From CAWBOV01 sp963790525 (GTDB taxonomy: Bacteria > Actinomycetota > Actinomycetes > Mycobacteriales > Jatrophihabitantaceae): a DNA stretch of 64,000 nt. This document shows, piece after piece, positions 25,430 through 33,182 of the stretch (position 1 is its first letter; each line of letters opens with the position of its first letter). The stretch is from positions 1 through 64,000 of the forward strand of contig CAWBOV010000006.1 of assembly GCA_963790525.1 (NCBI GenBank), in the 5' to 3' direction. Position numbers and translations under genes: made by a program. A model generated the notes under the pieces. The model ran no database searches and was not told the DNA's origin. It saw only the letters and a list, made by a program, of their open reading frames with translations.

Positions 25430-25675
25430 GTGGTCATCTACATCGTGCTAGCTATCCTCATCGGAGCGCTGGCAATTGCGACTAGCATCGCGCTGGCTGT
25501 TGGTCTGCTCGGCGCCGGAGGCCTGGTGCGACTAATGCGCTGCCAGCGCTGCGGCCATTTGACTGTCACCGCTCCTGACGCTCCGCCATCATCGTGCCCT
25601 TACTGTCAACACGAACACCTCGTCCACCCTTTTTCGGCCCTTCGCGGCCATCACGCTCGCACAAGGCCGTTATAG
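25430..25675 (+). CDS. Small membrane protein with C-terminal zinc ribbon
   Basis: About 81 residues from a GTG at 25430 preceded by AAGGGG. One long hydrophobic helix (IYIVLAILIGALAIATSIAL) is followed by a CxxC...CxxC ribbon (MRCQRCGHLTVTAP and SSCPYCQHEH). It is likely anchored in the membrane with the zinc knuckle in the cytoplasm. It has a copy of the ACGATA operator just upstream, and so shares regulation with the other zinc-ribbon protein and the ClC channel. Confidence 0.65.
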   Translation: MVIYIVLAILIGALAIATSIALAVGLLGAGGLVRLMRCQRCGHLTVTAPDAPPSSCPYCQHEHLVHPFSALRGHHARTRPL

Positions 25676-26225
25676 ACGTCTCATTCATCGGAGTCCTGCC
25701 TGCGGACTGATCGCGTCGGTGATCAAGACGCCCGGTGTGGCCAGGGGAGTCGCTGTCGCCGTCACGGCGGTGCGCTCGCCCGTCCCCCTTGCGGCTCCCC
25801 GATCGTCCGTGCTGCTCGAAACGACGATGCAGCGCTGACGACACCGAGGACAAATCGCGGGTATGAAAGAGGTCGCAATGGCTAGCTGCAGCGCGCGTAG
25901 CGTGCCGTCGATTCGCGTGCCGGAGTGTGCGTCGCGAACGGGCAGGAGCACCCCGGGTTGGCGCTGTCGATCGCGCGAACGATGCAAGCAATCCGCTACA
26001 GAGATTGCGCCAGCCCCCACCAGCGTCGATCGGGTACCGCGACTAAGGTCACTTGCTGGTGTCGCGGTCGGTGAGCCAGACGAGCACCCCAGGTGCGGCC
26101 GGCGTCAGCCGCAACTGCCTCCGTTCCGTCGCATCGACACAACGCGATGGTGACCTGGCGCTGCGCGTGCTGGGTTCTCGGCACGCCGCTTGGCTGGCGG
26201 CCTACGCCTCGCTCACCGATTGGTC
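25676..26225. other. Intergenic stretch, no supported gene
   Basis: About 550 bases. Open frames exist on both strands (for example a minus-strand frame 25685-26020 containing ICPRCRQRC), but none is convincing. No RNA gene or strong hairpin was recognised. Confidence 0.4.
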
Positions 26226-26540
26226 TCAGAGGGTGCCGTCGCGTTCGGCGAGGAGCCGGTCCATGATCGGTTGTGACCCATCCTCCATCAGTATCCAATG
26301 CAGCCAATCGGCATCCGGTGCCGGCGGACGAAGGTCGGCTTCACCGTCGGAGGTTGCCGGGCTCGTCCCCGTGCCCGTTCCAGTGCGCACCTTCTCAGTA
26401 TCGCTGAACGACCCGTCGGGCGGAGATTCAATCCGGACCCGGAAGCGCCCTCCGTCGGCGACGAGTCGTTCGCGATAGATGCAACGCCCCGCTCCGGGCC
26501 CAGAACCGCTGGGCTGCAAGGGGACAGGGCCCGCCATCAC
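26226..26540 (-). CDS. Hypothetical protein with C-terminal EDG-QPIMDRLL motif
   Basis: 104 residues; its ATG overlaps the stop of the cupin gene (ATGA). The middle is polar and rich in Thr/Gly/Ser. The last 25 residues (WLHWILMEDGSQPIMDRLLA) recur, in frame, as a fragment at 50099-50175 beside tRNA-Val copy 2, which shows that this end is conserved and truly coding. No known domain is recognised. The coupling suggests a shared job with the cupin. Confidence 0.5.
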   Translation of the reverse strand: MMAGPVPLQPSGSGPGAGRCIYRERLVADGGRFRVRIESPPDGSFSDTEKVRTGTGTGTSPATSDGEADLRPPAPDADWLHWILMEDGSQPIMDRLLAERDGTL

Positions 26541-26896
26541 GGACGGCCAGGACCAGCGCCCCCAGCGGATGGCTTCGCGACGGTGAGAAGGACGACGGCG
26601 TCCTCGGCCGCTTCCAAGCTGTGCCTACTGTCTGGAACGATCAGCATGTCGCCGGTCGCTCCGTCCCACGTGGTCGCGCCTGCGGCCAGCCGGACTCGGC
26701 CGTGCAGGACGTGGACGGTCGCCTCACCAGGGTTCTCGTGCTCATCGAGGCGCTGCCCGGCGACGAGGGCAATCAGGGTCTGGCGCAGGACGTGTTCGTG
26801 TCCGCCGTAGACGGTGTGGGCGCTCCGCCCGCTGGAGGCCGCGTGGGCCAGGTCGAGTTGCTGTCGGACCAGTGCGGTGAGCGAGACCTTCTCCAT
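26537..26896 (-). CDS. Small cupin-domain protein
   Basis: 119 residues from the ATG at 26896. A single cupin barrel: TLIALVAGQRLDEHENPGEA, with His and Glu at motif-1 positions, then VHVLHGRVRLAAGATTWDGA and GDMLIVPDSRHSLEAAEDAV with the motif-2 histidine. These proteins bind a metal or small ligand; homologues often sit near redox genes. It is coupled to the hypothetical protein at 26226 and lies 52 bp downstream of the b561-molybdoenzyme fusion on the same strand, so it may belong to that operon. Confidence 0.8.
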   Translation of the reverse strand: MEKVSLTALVRQQLDLAHAASSGRSAHTVYGGHEHVLRQTLIALVAGQRLDEHENPGEATVHVLHGRVRLAAGATTWDGATGDMLIVPDSRHSLEAAEDAVVLLTVAKPSAGGAGPGRP

Positions 26897-26948
26897 CGTG
26901 GATGCCTTCCGTCGTAGCGGTTCGTGAACTGGTAATCGCGGGAGATGG

Positions 26949-28775
26949 TCAGATCGATTGGCGGTACCCGAAGAATTCGTGATCTTCGTTATAGCCGCCG
27001 TAACCGCCGCCGATCTCGGCGTAGTGGGCAATGAACTCGATTCCCTTGACCCACTTCACCTGTTTGAATCCGAGCTGGGTCTCGTTGCGCAGCCGGAGCG
27101 GGGCGCCGTGGCCGAAGGACAGAGGTTCGTCGTTCATGTCGTAGGCGAGCATCGTGAGGTGATAGGCCATTTGTTCGATGGGGCGGGCGTCGTAGTAGAT
27201 GCCGCCGTCCGGGCCGTCGCCGAGGGAGTAGAACACCACCCATTTCGCAGCATCGGTGGGTTGCACCAAATCGATGAGAGTTTGCATGGACACGCCACCC
27301 CATTTGGCGATGCCGGACCAGCCTTGGATGCAGAAGTGTTGAGTGATCTGCTCATGGCGAGGCATTGCCTGCAGTTCGGCGAGGCTGAGCTCAACCGGGT
27401 TGGCGACGAGACCGTAGACGCGCAGCCGGTAGTCGGCGAAGGCGCCGTCTCGTAATGCGGCGTACGCGGCGGAGTCAGGGTAGACGCCGTTGTGCCAGAA
27501 GTACGGCGAGATGTCGTCCTCGGTGTACTGGCCAGGTTTGGCGTCGAGGTGTTCAAACAGCCGCTGCGCCGGTCCAATGAGGGCGAACCCGATCCGTTGC
27601 ACGACTCGGGGGTGCCGGAAGGTGAATGGGGTCGCCGCGACCCAGCCAATCACGACCACCACCATCGACGCTGCGAATATCCAGAACCCGATCCAGCTGG
27701 AGTCCGTCCTCGCGGCATAGATGTGATTGAGGTTGTGCAGCAGCCCGGTGGTGAATACGAGCGCGACGTGCACGACGATGAAAACTAGAAACCAGACCAG
27801 CACGAGGAAGTGCAGCGACCGGGCGGTCTGGATGCTCAGCAGCGAGCTGATCCGCCGGAAGCGGGTGGACAGCGCCGGTGACATGCCCAGTCCGGTGATG
27901 AACGCGAGCGGGGCGGCGATGAACAGGGTGATGAAGTAGGACAGCAGCTGCAGGCTGTTGTAGGCGCCACCGGTCGTCTCGGGCGGCCAGGCCAGCGACA
28001 GGTACTGGATCAGGGTCGAGATGGCGTTGGGGAACACCGACCAGCTGGTAGGTATGACCCGTCGCCATTCCCCGGTGGTGAACATCAGGACGTAGAACAC
28101 AATCCCGTTGAGTAACCACAGCGTGTCGATACCCAGGTGCCACCACCGGGCCAGCCCGATGGAATGTCGAATCCCGGGCAGCCCGACCTGGCCGGGCAGG
28201 CTGATCGAGTCCTGTTTCGCCGTCCACAGCGGATCGGGCGGCACCGGCTTCTGGATGCGGAACCAGTCCCGTCCCGGGGTGCTGTGTCGCGTCCAATACA
28301 GCCTTGGGTGGTCGGTGAGGATTTGCAGGCCGGAACGGATGATGAAAATCAGCAAGAAGAGGTTGAAAAAGTGCTGCACCCCGACCCAGATCGGCAACGC
28401 CGCAGTATGCGGGCCCGTGGACGATTCGACCGTGCCGGGGTGGTCGGCGATGAATCCCTGGACGGAGACCATATTGCGCAGGCCCTTGGCCGTTGCGACC
28501 GCGACAATCAGAAGCACGAACCCGATCGGCAGCAGCCATAACAAGTTGAACCACCGGGACCGACCAACGCGGACACGCGGTGCGATGCCATGCGCGACCG
28601 GGATGGATCCGGCCCAGGTGCTCGGGTCGACGATGTCCTCGCCGAAAGACAGCTGGCTCCGGTAGGGGGCGCCCTGACCTGTGGACTCAGCGCCGCCGGC
28701 ATCTGATTGCGGGGGGCGCTGGTCGGACGGGCGGCCCATGCCGGGGTCAGCGTCCGAGCGGTCGATGTTGCTCAC
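26949..28775 (-). CDS. Cytochrome b561 fused to a molybdopterin-binding oxidoreductase domain
   Basis: 608 residues from the GTG at 28775, with AAGGAA before it. After a polar leader of about 70 residues come roughly six membrane helices (WFNLLWLLPIGFVLLIVAVA; VQHFFNLFLLIFIIRSGLQI; ARSLHFLVLVWFLVFIVVHV) whose histidines should bind b hemes. The linker DDISPYFWHNGVYPDSAAYA leads to the sulfite-oxidase-fold domain with the Mo ligand Cys in QITQHFCIQGWSGIAKWGG and ending LRLRNETQLGFKQVKWVKGI. It should couple an outside-facing or membrane-bound Mo reaction to quinone. A frameshifted paralogue lies at 7885-9377. Confidence 0.88.
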   Translation of the reverse strand: MSNIDRSDADPGMGRPSDQRPPQSDAGGAESTGQGAPYRSQLSFGEDIVDPSTWAGSIPVAHGIAPRVRVGRSRWFNLLWLLPIGFVLLIVAVATAKGLRNMVSVQGFIADHPGTVESSTGPHTAALPIWVGVQHFFNLFLLIFIIRSGLQILTDHPRLYWTRHSTPGRDWFRIQKPVPPDPLWTAKQDSISLPGQVGLPGIRHSIGLARWWHLGIDTLWLLNGIVFYVLMFTTGEWRRVIPTSWSVFPNAISTLIQYLSLAWPPETTGGAYNSLQLLSYFITLFIAAPLAFITGLGMSPALSTRFRRISSLLSIQTARSLHFLVLVWFLVFIVVHVALVFTTGLLHNLNHIYAARTDSSWIGFWIFAASMVVVVIGWVAATPFTFRHPRVVQRIGFALIGPAQRLFEHLDAKPGQYTEDDISPYFWHNGVYPDSAAYAALRDGAFADYRLRVYGLVANPVELSLAELQAMPRHEQITQHFCIQGWSGIAKWGGVSMQTLIDLVQPTDAAKWVVFYSLGDGPDGGIYYDARPIEQMAYHLTMLAYDMNDEPLSFGHGAPLRLRNETQLGFKQVKWVKGIEFIAHYAEIGGGYGGYNEDHEFFGYRQSI

Positions 28776-29123
28776 CGCGATTTCCTTCGAGCCGTTCCAC
28801 AGATCATGTGGGTCGGCAGACCAACCTGCGCGGCGACGAACTCGTGGGCGGTGAGCCGATTGCTCACGCGATGTCCGCCCTACGGCTACGATCGCGCTCC
28901 CATGCCGACGGAGTCTCCGTACGCCAACAAGACTCCGAAGGAGGGGTCCTGTCAAGGCTCCACAGCCGCGTATCGATCGCGACGCCGAGCTGCACCGCGC
29001 CGTCCCTCTCAAAGATCAGCCCGTTCTTCGCCGAACCCGTGATGTAGACCGCAGGCGTCCGCCAAGGCGCTCATCGGGTATGCCTCTCTGACGACATCCG
29101 CTCGAACGTGGCAGGCTCGCGAG
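28776..29123. other. Divergent intergenic region with one 8-bp hairpin
   Basis: About 350 bases upstream of the fusion gene. CGGAGTCT at 28909-28916 pairs with AGACTCCG at 28930-28937. I see no molybdenum-cofactor riboswitch or further gene. Confidence 0.4.
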
Positions 29124-29483
29124 GTGAGATATCTGGATGAGGACGAATCCGAGTGGTGGGTCAACGTCGAGCCCCAGACGATCCAGGTCGCGCTCACTCT
29201 GGCGCAGGTGGCGTGGTGGGTGGATAGCGAGGGCACGCCGCATTGGGTCGACGCGATGACCGCGAAACATCGACGGGCCGTGATCGCCTATCTAGGTGCG
29301 AGGGCACGCGAGTTGTTAGTTGCCGTGCAGGAGACGCAGATCCGATCGCGGCCCGGTGGCGCACCGCACCGTGCATCAGCCGAATTGCTTGCCGATGCGC
29401 CGACCCTCTCCGACGCCGACTCGTGGCTGGAATCGACGCCACTCATTCGTCGGCTACGGACCCTCTCGAAAACCGCACTCTAA
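29124..29483 (+). CDS. Hypothetical protein, 119 residues
   Basis: Starts at a GTG. The N-terminus is Trp- and Asp/Glu-rich (YLDEDESEWWVNVEPQTIQV), then a helical part (MTAKHRRAVIAYLGARAREL) and a basic C-terminus. Codon composition looks coding. No domain is recognised and there is no signal or membrane segment. It stands alone before the toxin-antitoxin pair. Confidence 0.5.
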   Translation: MRYLDEDESEWWVNVEPQTIQVALTLAQVAWWVDSEGTPHWVDAMTAKHRRAVIAYLGARARELLVAVQETQIRSRPGGAPHRASAELLADAPTLSDADSWLESTPLIRRLRTLSKTAL

Positions 29484-29824
29484 GTCGATCCGCGTAGTGC
29501 TCGGGCCGGCCGCATATCAGCGCATTGATGGCGGCACCATCAAGTAACGGAGGACGTGTCTCCAAGTCGTTGGACCAGAGGAGACCGATCGACCCGCTCC
29601 GGGTTGGCAATCAGGCTGCTCGATCACCAGAGCCTCGTACCTGCAGAGCGGTCACCCCGCCCTCTAGACCCCCAACGCCGCAGCGGCCCAATAGCAAGTC
29701 GCCAGCTTCCTGCTCAACCACGACTGACGGGACTGCCTGAAGTCGGTCGACCTCGCCGGTGCCGAAGTTACCCGAGCTTGCCCCGCGTCACCACGTCGGC
29801 CGTTGTCTAGGCAGTGACCCTGGT
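29484..29824. other. Intergenic stretch, no supported gene
   Basis: About 340 bases with no convincing frame, RNA or repeat, ahead of the toxin-antitoxin operator. Confidence 0.4.
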
Positions 29825-29846
29825 AACGTATCTGATCGGATACGTT
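29825..29846. promoter_or_regulatory. Operator dyad AACGTATC-TGATCG-GATACGTT
   Basis: Perfect 8-bp arms with a 6-bp centre, 20 bp before the XRE antitoxin start. This is the expected place for autoregulation of a toxin-antitoxin operon by its DNA-binding antitoxin. Confidence 0.65.
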
Positions 29847-29865
29847 CGATGAGTGGGGGTGGGCC

Positions 29866-30399
29866 GTGCAGGGTGCTGAGCTGTTGGCGTGGGTCCGCCG
29901 CGCGGCGGGTTTGAGTCAGGACGAGCTTGCCGGTCGTGCGGGTACGTCGCGTACGGCCGTATCGGCGTATGAGCATGGCCGTAAGTCGCCGTCGCTGGAC
30001 ACCGTTGACCGTCTCGTTGTCGCGGCCGGGTACGAGCTTGAGGCTCGACGGCGGATCGAGTTTGTGGCTGCGGCGGTCGCTCGGGGTCGTGTTGTCTGCG
30101 TGCCGAGTCGTCTGCCGAGGCTGCCCATGGAGCAGGCGTTGGCTGCGGTGGAGTTGTCATTAACGTTGAACTGGTCGCAACCAGGACGGGTATTTCGGCT
30201 GTCTGATCGCAGCGATCGGGCTCGGGTATATGAGCTGGTGTTGCGCGAGGGTAGCGAGGCTGACGTGCTCGCCTACGTCGATGGCGCGCTGTTGGTCGAC
30301 CTATGGGACGAACTGGTGCTGCCCCGGGTGGTGCGCGCGGCGTGGTCGCCGGTGATCGAACGGGTCCGTGCTGTCCAGGTCGTACCGGTCGTGGCGTAG
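29866..30399 (+). CDS. XRE-family helix-turn-helix antitoxin/regulator
   Basis: 177 residues from a GTG at 29866. Residues 5-60 are a clear Cro/CI-type HTH (LLAWVRRAAGLSQDELAGRA, TSRTAVSAYEHGRKSPSLDT). The rest is a helical domain that probably contacts the partner (MEQALAAVELSLTLNWSQPG). Its stop TAG shares a base with the GTG of the next gene, so the two are translated together. A perfect dyad precedes it. This arrangement fits an AbiEii-type toxin-antitoxin pair. Confidence 0.82.
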   Translation: MQGAELLAWVRRAAGLSQDELAGRAGTSRTAVSAYEHGRKSPSLDTVDRLVVAAGYELEARRRIEFVAAAVARGRVVCVPSRLPRLPMEQALAAVELSLTLNWSQPGRVFRLSDRSDRARVYELVLREGSEADVLAYVDGALLVDLWDELVLPRVVRAAWSPVIERVRAVQVVPVVA

Positions 30400-31049
30400 T
30401 GGATGGCACGGACGGTGGTCGCTTGACCACGTTTCAGGTGCAGGTGGCCCAGCTGTTCTTCGGCCTTCCGGCGAGCGAGGGCTTTCTGCTGGCTGGGGGA
30501 GGAGCGCTGCTCGCTCAGGGTTTGACGACGCGCCCGACCCAGGATCTGGACTTCTTCACCCGGCCAGACGCTGGCGATGTCGGGTTGGCGCGGGATCAGC
30601 TGCTCGCCGCGGCTGGTGAGCATGGTTGGGATGTCGACCGGGTGCAGGACAGCGGCACGTTCTGCCGCCTGCTCATCCACGGGCCCGATGACCTGCTGGT
30701 GGACCTAGCGTTGGACTCCGCTCCGGGCCGTCCCGCGATGGCCAGCATCGCCGGGCCGACGTTCGCGCCGGCGGAGCTGGCCGGGCGCAAGGTGATCGCG
30801 CTGTTCGACCGTGCCGCCGCCCGCGATTTCGTGGACGTCTTCGCGCTCAGTCGCCGGTTCAGCAAGGCGGAGTTGCTCGAATTGGCGCGCGAGGTGGACG
30901 CGGGCTTCGACGTCGCAGTCTTCGTCGAAATGATCGGTGTGCTCACGCGGTACAGCGACGTCGATCTCGAACTCGGCGACGTGAACACCGACGCGGTACG
31001 CGCGTTCTTTGCACAGTGGAGCGCCGAGCTCGAACCTGGCAGGGAGTGA
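30399..31049 (+). CDS. AbiEii/AbiGii-type nucleotidyltransferase toxin
   Basis: About 216 residues from a GTG at 30399 (a TTG at 30423 is an alternative). The nucleotidyltransferase motif is present: FLLAGGGALLAQGL, then RPTQDLDFF with its two metal-binding aspartates. A downstream Lys/Arg-Asp block, AGRKVIALFDRAAARDFVDV, matches the AbiEii family, whose members inactivate tRNA or other targets by nucleotide transfer. The upstream XRE protein is the likely antitoxin. The pair lies directly next to a tRNA-Val attachment-like region, a usual place for such modules on mobile islands. Confidence 0.82.
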   Translation: MDGTDGGRLTTFQVQVAQLFFGLPASEGFLLAGGGALLAQGLTTRPTQDLDFFTRPDAGDVGLARDQLLAAAGEHGWDVDRVQDSGTFCRLLIHGPDDLLVDLALDSAPGRPAMASIAGPTFAPAELAGRKVIALFDRAAARDFVDVFALSRRFSKAELLELAREVDAGFDVAVFVEMIGVLTRYSDVDLELGDVNTDAVRAFFAQWSAELEPGRE

Positions 31050-31094
31050 TGCTCGATGCCGCCGCCGGTGGACTAGAGAAACTCCAGCATGATG

Positions 31095-31345
31095 GAAGGC
31101 CGCGACCACCGATGGCACAGCTTGGGGCTTGAATCGAGTCATGAGATCAGCGATCGCAGATCCGAGTTTGCCAGGAGGTGACGTGCAACGGTCGTGCAAC
31201 ACCAGGACCGTGAGCAACCGTCACAGCCAACGTCACCAACCACGGGAGGGGCCGCAACCAACGACATCGCGACCAACCAACGCGGCCAACGCCGGGCGCA
31301 AAACGTTGACACAAAGGTGCTCACCAACGCAGCCAACGCCACGAA
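31095..31345. repeat. Upstream flank repeat of tRNA-Val copy 1
   Basis: This 250-bp stretch is repeated, with changes, before tRNA copies 2 (49645-49948) and 3 (62775-63073). Shared blocks include GATGGAAGGCC, GTGCAACGGTCGTGCAACAC, CCAGGACCG and AAAACGTTGACAC. Six CCAACG hexamers occur within it. No gene is supported. TTGACA at 31306-31311 could be a -35 box. Confidence 0.8.
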
Positions 31346-31417
31346 GGGCGATTAGCTCAGTGGGAGAGCGCTTCCTTGACACGGAAGAGGCCACTGGTTC
31401 AATCCCAGTATCGCCCA
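31346..31417 (+). tRNA. tRNA-Val (GAC), copy 1
   Basis: 72 nt. Acceptor GGGCGAT/ATCGCCC, D arm GCTC-AGTGGGA-GAGC, anticodon arm CTTCC-TTGACAC-GGAAG with anticodon GAC (valine), T arm ACTGG-TTCAATC-CCAGT, discriminator A; CCA is only partly encoded. The identical gene occurs at 49949 and 63074. A hairpin terminator follows. Confidence 0.95.
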
Positions 31418-31666
31418 CATAAGGCAGCCAACACGGGCTCCGCAGCGATGCGGGGCCCGTGTTCGTGCTCGTCGTGCCGGACACTTGGCTCACGCATCGC
31501 ATCGAGCCTGCGAGTCGCCGCGCTTTGCGCCTGGCGGCCATTCCGGCGTTGCACGCCGGTTGCACCGATGGCCCGCAGCGACCGCCCGCGTTGTCGACCT
31601 AGCCGCAAATGTTGGGGGAGCAGCGTCCAAGCGGCTCGGTGATCACTGCCTAGGGTGCGTAATGCT
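31418..31666. repeat. Downstream flank repeat of tRNA-Val copy 1
   Basis: About 250 bp that match 63146-63394 after copy 3 (GGCAGCCAA, GGGGCCCGT, TTGCACGCCGGTTGCACCGA, AACGGCTCGGTGATCACTGC). Copy 2 lacks it. No gene is supported. Confidence 0.75.
31431..31462 (+). terminator. Hairpin terminator after tRNA-Val copy 1
   Basis: ACACGGGCTCCGCA pairs with TGCGGGGCCCGTGT (one G-U pair) across a GCGA tetraloop. Almost the same hairpin follows tRNA copy 3. Confidence 0.75.
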
Positions 31667-31781
31667 CGTCGATGACGACTCGTGCGGTGCGATGAGCCAC
31701 TTCCGGCATCCGCTCTTTCGAGCGACGCGGCGACGTTTCGTATACCTGCACGACTGCGCAGATGTTGTGTATATTGGCGTG

Positions 31782-32804
31782 ATGGGTTGCGACGAGGAAG
31801 ACGTTCACGCGTCGATTGACGACCATGGCCATGAGCATCATGACGGCCGGGTTGGGCATTTCCTGTCGGGCTTGTTCGGGGCGCATTCGCATGACGTCGC
31901 CGACCAGATCGACGACGCGTTGGAGGCTGACGTCGCGGGCCGCCGAGCGTTGTTTATCAGCCTCGCCGGGCTCGGTCTTACTGCGATCTTCCAAGCCGTG
32001 GTGTTCACGATGTCCGGATCGGTCGCGCTTCTGGGAGACACCCTGCACAACGTCGCCGATGCGCTGACCGCCGTCCCCTTGTTGATCGCGTTCACGCTCG
32101 CCCGCCGGGCGGCGACCCGCCGCTATACCTATGGGTTCGGCCGCGCGGAGGACCTGGCGGGCGTCGCCGTGCTTCTCGCCATCACCGCCTCCAGTCTCGC
32201 CGCGGCGTACGAGGCGATCCAACGTTTCATCCATCCCCAGGCCGTGACCCATCTGTGGGCGGTGGCGGCGGCCGGGCTGGTCGGGTTCGCTGGCAATGAG
32301 ATCGTCGCCCGGTACCGCATCCGGGTCGGGCGACAGATCGGCTCGGCGGCGCTGGTTGCCGACGGACTGCATGCCCGGACCGACGGATTCACCTCCCTCG
32401 CTGTGTTGGTCGGGGCCGGCGGTGTTGCTCTCGGTTGGCGGCTCGCGGATCCGATCGTCGGTTTGTTGATCACGGTTGCGATCCTCGGTGTTCTGCGTGG
32501 CGCCGCTCGCGAGGTGTTCGGCCGTCTGATGGACTCCATCGACCCCGGCGTCATCGACCTGGCTGAACACACCCTGGAAACCACCGACGGTGTGCGTGGC
32601 GTGTCTGACCTTCGGGTGCGGTGGGTCGGACACTCGCTGCGCATCGAGGCTGACGTCTCCGCCGACGCATCACTCACCCTGATGGAGGCGCACGAACTTG
32701 CCCACCGCGCTGAACAGCACCTGCTGCGGCACCTTCATCGGCTGTCGGGCGCAACGATCCACGTCAGCCCCGCCGGCGCGCACGTCCACGCCGACGCGGC
32801 ATGA
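31782..32804 (+). CDS. CDF-family cation efflux protein
   Basis: 340 residues from the ATG at 31782. The N-terminus is His/Asp-rich (DDHGHEHHDGRVGH). Six membrane helices follow, with LLGDTLHNVADALTAVPLLI (helix 2 HxxxD site) and DGLHARTDGFTSLAVLV (helix 5 HxxxD site), the zinc/cobalt site of CzcD-like exporters. The C-terminal cytoplasmic domain ends HVHAD. It exports Zn2+, Co2+ or a similar ion. Its stop overlaps the ArsR gene (ATGA). An imperfect TGCGCA...TGTGTA dyad at about 31757-31773 may be the metalloregulator's site. Confidence 0.9.
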   Translation: MGCDEEDVHASIDDHGHEHHDGRVGHFLSGLFGAHSHDVADQIDDALEADVAGRRALFISLAGLGLTAIFQAVVFTMSGSVALLGDTLHNVADALTAVPLLIAFTLARRAATRRYTYGFGRAEDLAGVAVLLAITASSLAAAYEAIQRFIHPQAVTHLWAVAAAGLVGFAGNEIVARYRIRVGRQIGSAALVADGLHARTDGFTSLAVLVGAGGVALGWRLADPIVGLLITVAILGVLRGAAREVFGRLMDSIDPGVIDLAEHTLETTDGVRGVSDLRVRWVGHSLRIEADVSADASLTLMEAHELAHRAEQHLLRHLHRLSGATIHVSPAGAHVHADAA

Positions 32805-33166
32805 CCCGCGCTGCCCGCAAGACCTCGGCTGTCGCCGTAGCCGGGCATCCTGATGCGCCGACCGACGGGCAGATCACGGCGGCGGTGACCGCGTTCGCCC
32901 TGTTGGCGGACCCAACACGCGTGCGACTCCTCTGGTCGCTTCGGGAGACGCCCCTGGATGTCACCAGTCTGGCGGAGGCGGCCGGGTGTAAACCGACGAT
33001 CGCTAGCCAACACCTGGCGAAGCTTCGCTTGGCCGGGCTCGTCGACCGCACTCGAGACGGCCGGCGCATCATCTATTCCGTGCGTGGTCGCCACGTCCGA
33101 ACCTTGCTCACCGAAGCCCTCTTTCATGCCGACCACCAGGTGTCGGGCGAACCTACTCACGACTGA
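32801..33166 (+). CDS. ArsR/SmtB-family metalloregulator
   Basis: 121 residues; ATG overlaps the CDF stop. Winged helix: VTAFALLADPTRVRLLWSLR, LDVTSLAEAAGCKPTIASQH, LAKLRLAGLVDRTRDGRRII. The C-terminal helix carries HVRTLLTEALFHADHQ, with the His/Asp/Glu pattern of an alpha-5 metal site as in SmtB, NmtR or KmtR. It most likely represses its own operon until zinc, nickel or cobalt is in excess. Confidence 0.87.
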   Translation: MTRAARKTSAVAVAGHPDAPTDGQITAAVTAFALLADPTRVRLLWSLRETPLDVTSLAEAAGCKPTIASQHLAKLRLAGLVDRTRDGRRIIYSVRGRHVRTLLTEALFHADHQVSGEPTHD

Positions 33167-33182
33167 AGACTGGTTGAGATGA

